From the NCBI GenBank assembly GCA_023262245.1, contig JALRDC010000116.1:1-23230 (forward strand): a stretch of DNA of 23,230 bases, written 5' to 3'. A model generated the notes under the pieces. That model searched no databases and had not been told where the DNA came from. It saw only the letters and a list, made by a program, of their open reading frames with translations. Below are positions 6,997-14,604 of the stretch, piece after piece. Source of the stretch: Flavobacteriaceae bacterium. Its GTDB lineage: Bacteria > Bacteroidota > Bacteroidia > Flavobacteriales > Flavobacteriaceae. The number at the start of each line of letters is the position of its first letter. Position 1 is the stretch's first letter. The position numbers and the translations under genes are program-made.

Positions 6997-8661
6997 TTAT
7001 TTTTGAGGAATTTCCTCTTGCTCCGTTTCGGGGTATTTAAACTTTAATATCTCCGGAAATTGTTCTGCTCGATCATTTTCATCAAACAAATCATTTAGGG
7101 ATTCGGGGCGCTCCTCTTTTCTCCAGACAAATCCTTTTAAGGTACGGTCGTTAAGGGGTAATTCACTCTCTGGGAAAACATCACCAAGAGGTTCTACTAA
7201 AAAGGTGATATCACTTATTTGACCTTCTTCAAAATACATTTTTAAAGCGCTACAAGTCGTTTTATTGATGCCAATAAGTTCTAAATCCTTATCATTGTAA
7301 AGGTAATAGACCATTTCTGTATTTTTTTTGATGACAACATTGTCTAGTTTACTTTCCACAAAGGCCCCATCTAATCGGCCTCCTTTAATTTGTTGAAAAC
7401 CTTTTTCACTCAGTGTATCTTTTTCAATGATAAAAACGTTTCCACTGATCTTAAGCGAGTCTAGTTTATTGGTCTCCGTATCCGATATAAGGAGGATTTG
7501 GTTTCCAGACATTTGACTTTTATCAAACCAGAGAACGGGATTGTTAGCATTGCGATCTGCTTCGGTATAAACTTGCTCTTGTTGTTTGCTCAGTGGTTTG
7601 TTGAGTAATTTGGTCAGCCCAATAGACTCATCTAAATATAAAGAGTCTGACCTACCTCTCAAGTCACTTTTCAAAATTCTTACATCGTAATACGCTCTTA
7701 ATATTCTCCGCTCCTCGGGACCAGTAGCAACTAGAGTGTCGGCATGAATAAAGAGCGAATCGTTATCTATGATATTTACCGCCAAAGCTCTTCTCGTTAT
7801 TATTGCGGAATCTTTGGCTTTAAAGATTTCTCCATAATGCCCAGTAATTATTGAGTTGTTTAACGAATCAAGAATACTCACGTTTTTAGTAGCGGCCGCA
7901 TAATCACTTTCGCTTTCAAAATAAAGGCTGTCTCCTTTAATAATTTTGTTGTCGTAATAAAGTGTTGCATTTTTTTTGAAGACCCCTCTTTCTCTGTCTA
8001 AATCATAAAATCCACGTTCACATTCTATGGTATACGCTTCCCCTTTGATTTTAGAGTTTCCAAATAAATAAGCTTGATTGAGTTCCGTATAATAATCCAA
8101 TTGGTCTGAATTGACATTGTATTCGGGATTATCAATGGTGACATTAGAGATGAAGCGGTATTTTTTTTGGTTCATAAAATAGCGCCCTTGATTACTGGTA
8201 AGCGTACTTGCACTATCAATGATTATTCCTTTAGTGTTGTAAAAAGCTTCGTTACTGATCCGATCTAAATTTAATTCTTCTGTGTTTAAAGACATATCGG
8301 GACGTTTAAGGTTTACATTCCCTTTGGCTAAAGCGGTTTTAGTCTTTCCATCATACTCTATTGAGTTGCAGGTCATCCGAAGACTGTCTCCTTGAGTAAA
8401 AACGACCTCTCCAGTGGCTTTAAAAAAATTGTCTTTTGCATAAAAATAAGCAAGGTCTGATTCAATTAATGCTCCCTCGTGGAATAAGATAACACGTTTT
8501 TCGGGATTTTTAAAAAGGATATTTGCTCCTGGAAATTGAACTTGATCTTGAGTAGAGCCTCCTGCTTGTCGGATTTCGATGATTTTGGGTTCTTGAGCGG
8601 CCAGGGTGTGAACCAAAATAAATGCTATAAGAAAAGCTAAAATACGGAACGACTGCTGCAT
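6997..8661 (-). CDS. OstA/LptA-like LPS-transport protein
   Basis: A 554-residue exported protein. Residues 1-22 form a signal peptide (hydrophobic stretch after M-Q-Q-S-F-R, likely cut after A-A-Q). The body has repeated beta-strand units of the OstA type, rich in phrases such as G-E-V-V-F-T-Q-G-D, A-K-G-N-V-N and L-F-G-N-S-K-I, consistent with an N-terminal OstA domain and further jellyroll repeats. LptA/OstA proteins form the periplasmic bridge that carries lipopolysaccharide to the outer membrane. This Bacteroidota version is much longer than E. coli LptA (185 residues), so it may join functions or form a longer bridge on its own. It sits between purA (11 bases upstream) and the aminotransferase (5 bases downstream). 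Family assignment is firm; a role as the main LptA is inferred. Confidence 0.82.
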   Translation of the reverse strand: MQQSFRILAFLIAFILVHTLAAQEPKIIEIRQAGGSTQDQVQFPGANILFKNPEKRVILFHEGALIESDLAYFYAKDNFFKATGEVVFTQGDSLRMTCNSIEYDGKTKTALAKGNVNLKRPDMSLNTEELNLDRISNEAFYNTKGIIIDSASTLTSNQGRYFMNQKKYRFISNVTIDNPEYNVNSDQLDYYTELNQAYLFGNSKIKGEAYTIECERGFYDLDRERGVFKKNATLYYDNKIIKGDSLYFESESDYAAATKNVSILDSLNNSIITGHYGEIFKAKDSAIITRRALAVNIIDNDSLFIHADTLVATGPEERRILRAYYDVRILKSDLRGRSDSLYLDESIGLTKLLNKPLSKQQEQVYTEADRNANNPVLWFDKSQMSGNQILLISDTETNKLDSLKISGNVFIIEKDTLSEKGFQQIKGGRLDGAFVESKLDNVVIKKNTEMVYYLYNDKDLELIGINKTTCSALKMYFEEGQISDITFLVEPLGDVFPESELPLNDRTLKGFVWRKEERPESLNDLFDENDRAEQFPEILKFKYPETEQEEIPQK

Positions 8662-8672
8662 GCGCTCGAACT

Positions 8673-9944
8673 TTATCTAAATATCGTTTGTTTTCTATCG
8701 GGTCCTACAGAAACAATCTTAATAGGGGTTTCTAAAGCTTCCTCTAAATAACGGATGTAGTTTTTAAAATTTTCTGGAAATTCTGAGGATTTAGTCATTT
8801 GTGTTAAATCTTCATTCCAACCAGGAAGCTCTTCATAAATAGGGACTATGTCTTGTGTTGCAATGTCGTAGGGGAGGTAGTCCATAACTCCCGTTTCTGT
8901 TTTATAGGCAGTACAAATTTTTATAGTTTCAAAGCCTGATAAGACATCTCCTTTCATCATCATCAATTGAGTGACTCCATTGATGTGGATAGAGTATTTT
9001 AAAGCAACTAAATCGATCCATCCGCAACGTCTTGATCGACCTGTGGTTGACCCAAATTCATTTCCAACTTTAGCCATGGTCTCCCCATCCTTGTCAAAAA
9101 GTTCGGTGGGAAAGGGACCACTTCCTACACGGGTAGCATAAGCCTTAAAAATCCCAAACACTTCTTTTATTTTATTCGGTGCAACTCCTAATCCAGTGCA
9201 AGCACCTGCGGCTGTAGTAGTAGAAGAAGTAACAAATGGATAGGTTCCAAAGTCTATATCGAGGAGGGAGCCTTGCGCTCCTTCTGCTAAAATTTTCTTT
9301 CCTGCTTTTTGGGCTTCTATAAGGTACTGTTCGCTATCTACCAGCTTAAATTTCCTCAAAGCTTCTACACTTTTAAAGAAGGAGTTCTCTAGGTCTTTTA
9401 AATCGAAATCAACAGCAGTTTCATAACTATTGAGTAATGCGAGGTGTTTTTTTGTTAATCGCTGGTATTTTTCTTCCCAGTCAGGCGCAAGGATGTCTCC
9501 AACCCGAATTCCATTCCGGCCTGTTTTATCCATATAGGTAGGTCCTATACCCTTTAAAGTAGACCCTATTTTAGCTTTTCCTTTGGAAGCTTCAGACGCA
9601 GCGTCCAATAAACGATGTGTGGGTAAAATTAGGTGGGCTTTTTTTGAAAGCAGTAGTTTTTGGTCAAAATCAATTGCATAAGGTGCTAAATTTTCGATTT
9701 CTTTCATAAAAATGACAGGATCGATAACTACTCCGTTTCCAATTAAATTAACTGCTTTAGGGTGAAAAATTCCTGAGGGAATGGTATGCAGGACATGTTT
9801 GTTTCCTTCAAATTCTAATGTATGACCTGCATTAGGTCCGCCTTGAAAACGGGCAATAACATCGTAAGAGGATGTCAAAACATCCACAATTTTCCCTTTT
9901 CCTTCATCGCCCCATTGGAGCCCAAGTAGTAAATCTACCGCCAT
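8673..9944 (-). CDS. purA: Adenylosuccinate synthetase
   Basis: Catalyses GTP-dependent joining of IMP and aspartate to adenylosuccinate, the first committed step from IMP to AMP. The 423 residues match the usual length. The P-loop-like G-L-Q-W-G-D-E-G-K-G-K is at 8-18 with catalytic Asp13, and G-P-N-A-G-H-T places catalytic His41. Further conserved blocks include the G-S-T-L-K-G-I-G-P stretch, E-G-A-Q-G-S-L-L-D-I-D, and S-T-T-G-R-S-R-R-C-G-W. The gene starts 5 bases after the fur stop. (p)ppGpp is known to inhibit PurA in E. coli, so its place in the same unit as the (p)ppGpp synthetase gene is notable. Confidence 0.97.
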   Translation of the reverse strand: MAVDLLLGLQWGDEGKGKIVDVLTSSYDVIARFQGGPNAGHTLEFEGNKHVLHTIPSGIFHPKAVNLIGNGVVIDPVIFMKEIENLAPYAIDFDQKLLLSKKAHLILPTHRLLDAASEASKGKAKIGSTLKGIGPTYMDKTGRNGIRVGDILAPDWEEKYQRLTKKHLALLNSYETAVDFDLKDLENSFFKSVEALRKFKLVDSEQYLIEAQKAGKKILAEGAQGSLLDIDFGTYPFVTSSTTTAAGACTGLGVAPNKIKEVFGIFKAYATRVGSGPFPTELFDKDGETMAKVGNEFGSTTGRSRRCGWIDLVALKYSIHINGVTQLMMMKGDVLSGFETIKICTAYKTETGVMDYLPYDIATQDIVPIYEELPGWNEDLTQMTKSSEFPENFKNYIRYLEEALETPIKIVSVGPDRKQTIFR

Positions 9945-9949
9945 TTATT

Positions 9950-10399
9950 TTAGGATTTTTTATTTTTCTTGGTGCCGTAAAAGTATAACGAATGATTATG
10001 GATTTCGACATCAAAAATTTCTTCTATGGTTTTTTTAATTTGTTGAATTCTAGGATCGCAAAATTCTTTTACCTCTCCTGTGTCGGTATAAATAAAATGA
10101 TCGTGTTGATGATCAAAATAGGATTTTTCATACTGAGCTTGATTCGTTCCAAATTGATGTTTTCTCACCAGACCACACTCAAGAAGTAGTTCAATAGTGT
10201 TGTACAGTGTGGCTCGGCTCACCCTGTAATTTTTGTTTTTCATTTTAATATAAAGCGACTCAATATCAAAATGTTCTTTACTATCGTAAATTTCAAATAA
10301 GATCGCAAACCGTTCTGGGGTTTTACGATGACCTTTAAGGTCTAGAAAGTTTATAAAAACTTCTTTAACTATCTCTTGATTTGATTTTTCTGCTAACAT
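9950..10399 (-). CDS. Fur-family transcriptional regulator
   Basis: A metal-responsive winged-helix repressor. I choose ATG at 10399 (149 residues): a longer frame from 10453 would overlap the upstream rel gene by 29 bases and add an atypical extension, whereas 10399 lies 25 bases past the rel stop. The DNA-binding domain (residues 20-80) ends with S-R-A-T-L-Y-N-T-I-E. The regulatory metal site looks intact, with H-Q-H-D-H at 97-101, Glu112 and His136 in N-H-S-L-Y. The structural zinc cysteines of typical Fur (C-x-x-C after the HDH motif) are absent: Y104 and T107 stand there, and the only cysteines are C75 and C114. It could sense iron, manganese, zinc or peroxide; the sequence does not decide. 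Confidence 0.88.
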   Translation of the reverse strand: MLAEKSNQEIVKEVFINFLDLKGHRKTPERFAILFEIYDSKEHFDIESLYIKMKNKNYRVSRATLYNTIELLLECGLVRKHQFGTNQAQYEKSYFDHQHDHFIYTDTGEVKEFCDPRIQQIKKTIEEIFDVEIHNHSLYFYGTKKNKKS

Positions 10400-10424
10400 C
10401 GAAGGCAAAGATAGGTATAAAGGC

Positions 10425-12626
10425 TTATTCCCGAACAATTTTATCGATTCCATTCACCTTCGAAAGATTTTGAACCAATTTGGTAAGAATATTTTTATTT
10501 GGAACACTTACATGTATGATGCCAGTAAAATAAGAATCTTCGGAATCAAAGTTTATTTTGTTTATGTTGACACTCATACTGTTGGAGATCATACGCGTAA
10601 CTTCATTTACTAAACCTCTTTTGTCAATTCCGGTTAACTTTAGTACGGCATTGTATTCTTCAGAGCTAGAGTCCACCCATTTTGCTGGAATTACCCGATA
10701 TGCAAAATTAGATTGTAACGCAAGCGCGTTAGGACATTCTTTGTGATGAACTTTAACTCCTTCATTCACGGTTATAAATCCAAACACAGCATCACCAGGT
10801 ATGGGACGACAACAGCTGGCAAAGCTGTGGGCAAGCGGTTCTTTTTCTTTTCCGAAAACGAGTTTGTCAAACTTTTCAGTAATCTTATCCTCCCCATTTT
10901 GAGGAAGGGTTTTGTTTTTTCGTACTCTGCGTTTAAAAAAGTTAAGCAGGGTGTTGTGATAGGCGTTAGAAAATTCTTTTAGTTTTTTGTTGTCTACGGT
11001 TCCAATGCCTATACGATAATACAAATCCTGACTGTTTTCAAATTTGAAAAATAGCAGCATTTGATTTATAGTCTTCTCGTTGAGACTAATTTTTAGAGGT
11101 TTGAGCTTCCTTCTAAGGATTTCTTTACCTTCTTCCGCACGTTCTTTTTTCTCATCATTTATTGAGGATTTAATTATGGAACGTGCCCTTGAGGTTACAA
11201 CAAAGTCAAGCCAATTATTAGAAGGTTTTATATTCTCTGAAGTGATGACTTCAATTTGATCTCCACTTTTGAGGACTTTACTCAGCGGAACGAGTCGATC
11301 GTTTACCCGAACTCCACGGGTTTTTTTTCCAATTTCAGAATGGATAAAAAAAGCAAAATCCAAGGCGGTTGCTCCTTGAGGTAGGGACTTTAAATCCCCT
11401 TTGGGTGTGAAGACAAAGATTTCTTTTGCATAAAGATTGAGTTTAAAATCCTCAACAAAATCAACAGCATTTCCTGTATTGTTTTCCAAAACTTCTTGAA
11501 GCCGGTTCAACCAGCTTTCAATCCCAATATCTTTTTGATCTCCTTGTTTATATTTATAGTGCGCAGCATAACCTTTTTCAGCAATCTCATGCATGCGCTC
11601 AGATCGGATTTGAATTTCTACCCATTTGTTTTCTGGACCCATTACCGTAATGTGCAGTGCTTCATATCCAGTAGATTTAGGTGCCGAGATCCAATCGCGG
11701 AGACGGGTTGGGTTGGGAGTAAAATGATCCGTAACAATGGAATAGATCTTCCAAGCTAGAAACTTTTCGTTGTTGCGGTTTCCTTTGTAAATAATTCGAA
11801 GAGCAAATTTGTCATAAATCTTTTCAAAAGGAACATTTTGGGTAAGCATCTTCCGGTGGATTGAATAGATGGATTTACTTCGACCTCTGATTTCAAATTT
11901 AAATCGCTCTTTATCAAGTTCTTGAGCGAGAAATTTGGAAAAAGATTTGATATAAGCTTCCTGTGATTCTTTAGTTTCCTCAATTTTTTCCTTAATGGAC
12001 TGATAGCGTTGCGGTTCGGTATATTTTAAACTAAGGTCCTCTAGTTCTGTTTTAACATTATAAAGTCCAATCCGATGTGCTAATGGGGCGTAAATGTATA
12101 AGGTTTCAGACGCTATTTTTACTTGTTTGTATTCAGGCATTGCGTCCATGGTTTGCATGTTGTGCAAACGATCTGCAATTTTAATAATGATAACCCTTAC
12201 ATCATCATTAAGGGTAAGGAGCATTTTTCTAAAATTTTCTGCCTGAAGTGAAATGTTTTTATCCTTTTTAAGACTGGAAATTTTTGTTAGACCATGAACA
12301 ATTTTTGCTACAGTCAATCCCATTAGCCGTTCAATATCTTCAAGGGAAAACTTGGTGTCTTCGATCACGTCATGTAAAAGAGCTGCACAGATAGATACGG
12401 CATCCAGACCGATTTGTTGAGCAACAATTTTTGCAACGTTTATAGGGTGAAAAATGTAGGCCTCACCAGACTTTCGTCTTTGATCACTATGTGCTTCCAC
12501 AGCGGTATCAAAAGCTAGGCGAATCATCTTCTTATCAGCGTCGCTTAGGGTTTGATAGCTAATGCGCAACAGTTCTTTGTACTGCTTTGCAATTTCTTTG
12601 TTTTCGGTCTCTTGGTCTACAATCAT
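10425..12626 (-). CDS. Bifunctional (p)ppGpp synthetase/hydrolase (RelA/SpoT homologue)
   Basis: Makes and degrades the stringent-response alarmone (p)ppGpp. Domains of the 733 residues in order: an HD hydrolase (about 45-195) with His60, H-D-x-x-E-D at 85-90 and A-D-R-L-H-N at 151-156; a synthetase domain (about 240-350) with R-G-R-S-K-S-I-Y, K-S-T-G-Y-E-A-L-H and E-I-Q-I-R-S; a TGS domain (about 402-463); a helical and zinc-finger-like region with the C-C-R-P-I-P-G-D motif and a later H-x-E-C-P; and an ACT domain at the C-terminus (about 660-733). Both active sites look intact, so both activities are expected, as usual for a single long Rel in Bacteroidota. It follows the methyltransferase gene after 15 bases and precedes fur by 25 bases. 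Confidence 0.95.
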   Translation of the reverse strand: MIVDQETENKEIAKQYKELLRISYQTLSDADKKMIRLAFDTAVEAHSDQRRKSGEAYIFHPINVAKIVAQQIGLDAVSICAALLHDVIEDTKFSLEDIERLMGLTVAKIVHGLTKISSLKKDKNISLQAENFRKMLLTLNDDVRVIIIKIADRLHNMQTMDAMPEYKQVKIASETLYIYAPLAHRIGLYNVKTELEDLSLKYTEPQRYQSIKEKIEETKESQEAYIKSFSKFLAQELDKERFKFEIRGRSKSIYSIHRKMLTQNVPFEKIYDKFALRIIYKGNRNNEKFLAWKIYSIVTDHFTPNPTRLRDWISAPKSTGYEALHITVMGPENKWVEIQIRSERMHEIAEKGYAAHYKYKQGDQKDIGIESWLNRLQEVLENNTGNAVDFVEDFKLNLYAKEIFVFTPKGDLKSLPQGATALDFAFFIHSEIGKKTRGVRVNDRLVPLSKVLKSGDQIEVITSENIKPSNNWLDFVVTSRARSIIKSSINDEKKERAEEGKEILRRKLKPLKISLNEKTINQMLLFFKFENSQDLYYRIGIGTVDNKKLKEFSNAYHNTLLNFFKRRVRKNKTLPQNGEDKITEKFDKLVFGKEKEPLAHSFASCCRPIPGDAVFGFITVNEGVKVHHKECPNALALQSNFAYRVIPAKWVDSSSEEYNAVLKLTGIDKRGLVNEVTRMISNSMSVNINKINFDSEDSYFTGIIHVSVPNKNILTKLVQNLSKVNGIDKIVRE

Positions 12627-12641
12627 TGTTTAGGAAAGATA

Positions 12642-13454
12642 CTAAAGAATTGTTTTCATATCAAGTCGTTTATTCTTTCGTTGTGCCTCATACATCAAAA
12701 TCCCTGCCGAAACCGAAAGATTTAGTGAATCTATATTTTCTGACATGGGGATGAGAATGTTTTGATTTGAAGCTTCAATCCACTGATGGTCTAAGCCCGT
12801 GCTCTCCGTTCCCACAACAATTGCACAAGGAGGAGTGAAATCAAATGCATCATAGGCGATGGCATTGGCTTCTATTGCAGCAGTATTGATACTGAACTGC
12901 TGCTCCTTTAAATAGGCAATGACTTCCTTGGAAGAAGCTATGGCGGTGGGTAGTAAAAATAGCGCACCCAAGCTAGAGCGTATGCTGTTGGGGTTATAAA
13001 AGTCTGTTTTGGGATTGGCGATGATGACGGCATCCATATTTGCTGCTGCTGCCGTGCGATACAAAGCTCCAATATTTCCTGGTTTTTCTGGAGCTTCAAT
13101 AACTAAAACCAAAGCGTTTTCAGGAAGCTGTAATTCCTTTAAATCATGAGTTTTACTTTTTGCAATAGCGATCATTTTTTCTGAACCCGATCGTATACTG
13201 ATCTGAGAGAAAATGGTTTTTTCTACTGAAAAGATTTGAGTTCTTTTTTGTGTATTTAGAAGGTCTGAAAAGGATCCTTCCTGACCTGCTTCGATAAAGA
13301 GGCATTCCAAATCGTAGTATCCTTTGATCACCTTTTGTATTTCTCTTTCTCCTTCCACCACAAAAACTCCCTGTTTTTTACGTTCTCTTGCCTTTTGAAA
13401 AAGCAATCGTAAACGTTTTAATTCTGGATTTTTTGAACTGCTTAATTGTTTCAC
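12642..13454 (-). CDS. TrmH/SpoU-family RNA 2'-O-methyltransferase
   Basis: Uses S-adenosylmethionine to methylate a ribose in rRNA or tRNA. The 270 residues start with an RNA-binding, L7Ae/L30e-like domain (about 1-95: K-N-P-E-L-K-R-L-R-L and V-V-E-G-E-R-E). The SPOUT catalytic domain follows, with motif 1 G-N-I-G-A-L-Y-R-T-A, motif 2 V-V-G-T-E-S-T-G-L and motif 3 I-P-M-S-E-N-I-D-S-L-N-L-S-V-S, the trefoil-knot signature. The two-domain form resembles RlmB or mitochondrial MRM3-type enzymes that act on 23S rRNA, but the exact target nucleotide cannot be read from the sequence. Start ATG at 13454 gives the conserved S-S-K-N-P-E-L opening. It lies just upstream of the stringent-response gene. 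Confidence 0.9.
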   Translation of the reverse strand: MKQLSSSKNPELKRLRLLFQKARERKKQGVFVVEGEREIQKVIKGYYDLECLFIEAGQEGSFSDLLNTQKRTQIFSVEKTIFSQISIRSGSEKMIAIAKSKTHDLKELQLPENALVLVIEAPEKPGNIGALYRTAAAANMDAVIIANPKTDFYNPNSIRSSLGALFLLPTAIASSKEVIAYLKEQQFSINTAAIEANAIAYDAFDFTPPCAIVVGTESTGLDHQWIEASNQNILIPMSENIDSLNLSVSAGILMYEAQRKNKRLDMKTIL

Positions 13455-13471
13455 AGGCAGGTTTTTTTTAG

Positions 13472-13485
13472 CTAAACTAGTTTAG
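13472..13485. other. Perfect 14-base palindrome between DUF3810 and the methyltransferase
   Basis: CTAAACTAGTTTAG is a perfect palindrome in the 39-base gap, extended by imperfect TTTTA/TAAAA arms with one bulged base. On the minus strand it is followed by an A-run, not a U-run, so it is not a classical terminator for the DUF3810 gene. It could be a weak stem, an operator for the methyltransferase-rel unit, or a processing site. Confidence 0.35.
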
Positions 13486-13493
13486 TAAAATAA

Positions 13494-14561
13494 TCATTTT
13501 TTATTGAGATCAAAGGGTTCTTTCTGAGAATAAGCAACCACAAGTCCTACCATGGCGTTATAACTTTGGATTCCTTGGTTTTGACCATTTGCTTTTAAGT
13601 AAGTATCGTATCCTTTTTTCAAAAAGGGCTCAAAGGGATTCTGATAGCGATTCCAAAATTGTGTAAGCTCTTGAAAGTTTTTTAATACCCCGGGTTTTAA
13701 GAGTCGGATTTGATTTTCAGCAATCTCATGATCTGCTTTATACAATTCAGAATAACAATACCGCAATGCAAAAGTATAACCGGCATACTGAATAAATGGG
13801 TCGGAGTGCTTAATGGCAGTATAAAAGGCTATAAAATTTGCCTCCTTTTCTGAGGCAATTCCAAGTTGATGAGCCATTTCGTGCGTTGAAGTAATGATAT
13901 AGTTCAGTTTGGGAATTTCTCTATTGGCTTGTGCCTCTAGTGTGAAAGGGTTTAAATAACCCGAATAACCCATGTAGCTTAATAGTTTACTCCAAAGCGA
14001 ATTTTTTATAAAGGGTTTTGGTTTAAATTTTTCTAAATCAAATTCAAATTCTTCTTGAAGTATGTTTGCGATTAGTTTTTTTGAATAGGGAATTTGAATA
14101 GCGGTAGTATCGTTGTCATTTAGTCGCGTATGTAATTCATTCGATGCGCGAATTAGTGCATTTAATGTTTGTTCCAGTTGTATTTGATCATAGCTCAAAT
14201 TGTAATTCAGCTTTTTATGCAGGGGTATCCTGTAGTAGTTTAACCCCCAATTTAAGTTAAAAATCAAGAGTAAAAGCGAACTCGTCGCAAGGATGTTTAA
14301 GATCAAGACACTGATTTTTGGTCTTTGCTTATTAAAAATAATAAGAATCCCTTTGACTAAATAAAAAATGGCTATAGCGTAGAGGAGGTCTCCAATTGAG
14401 AAAGGAAGTAACTCAAAAAAAAAGCGGTGACTTTTAAAGATTAACGGATAAACTCCCTGACTGTAATAGGTCTCCACCCATTCGGGTTGGGTTTTTAAAA
14501 ACCTTAAAACCACTATTTGCAGGGGCAACAATCCTATTAATATGTAATGGATTTTCCTCAT
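13494..14561 (-). CDS. DUF3810 membrane protein with HExxH metallopeptidase-like motif
   Basis: A 355-residue protein of the DUF3810 family. Three hydrophobic segments lie near the N-terminus (about 5-20, 55-76, 84-104), followed by a soluble domain presumably outside the cytoplasm. H-E-M-A-H at 227-231, followed by E240 in S-E-K-E-A-N-F, fits a gluzincin-type zinc peptidase site (HExxH plus a downstream Glu), but no substrate or activity is known to me. The ATG at 14561 is preferred because the first membrane segment begins at residue 5. Oddly, an intrinsic terminator on the same strand ends directly against this ATG, and no promoter element is evident between them. It may depend on read-through or on a promoter inside the PPIase gene. 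Confidence 0.8.
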   Translation of the reverse strand: MRKIHYILIGLLPLQIVVLRFLKTQPEWVETYYSQGVYPLIFKSHRFFFELLPFSIGDLLYAIAIFYLVKGILIIFNKQRPKISVLILNILATSSLLLLIFNLNWGLNYYRIPLHKKLNYNLSYDQIQLEQTLNALIRASNELHTRLNDNDTTAIQIPYSKKLIANILQEEFEFDLEKFKPKPFIKNSLWSKLLSYMGYSGYLNPFTLEAQANREIPKLNYIITSTHEMAHQLGIASEKEANFIAFYTAIKHSDPFIQYAGYTFALRYCYSELYKADHEIAENQIRLLKPGVLKNFQELTQFWNRYQNPFEPFLKKGYDTYLKANGQNQGIQSYNAMVGLVVAYSQKEPFDLNKK

Positions 14562-14594
14562 AAAAAAGAAAAGGCCAAGCGAGGCTTGACCTTT
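14562..14594 (-). terminator. Intrinsic terminator after the cyclophilin-FKBP gene
   Basis: On the minus strand, 11-base arms at 14584-14594 (AAAGGTCAAGC) and 14570-14580 (GCTTGGCCTTT) form a stem with one G-U pair and a three-base CUC loop. TCTTTTTT follows at 14569-14562. The stem-plus-U-tract is the best terminator in the window. It begins 11 bases past the stop of the PPIase gene, and its U-tract ends at the base before the DUF3810 ATG. Confidence 0.85.
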
Positions 14595-14604
14595 AATGAA
14601 AATT

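Noticed and set aside
10400..10453. Longer Fur start that adds 18 residues
   Set aside because: It overlaps the end of the rel gene and adds residues not typical of Fur; the ATG at 10399 gives normal family length.
10558..11983. Small open frames on either strand inside the rel gene
   Set aside because: The gene is intact with all domains in one frame, so these are shadows.
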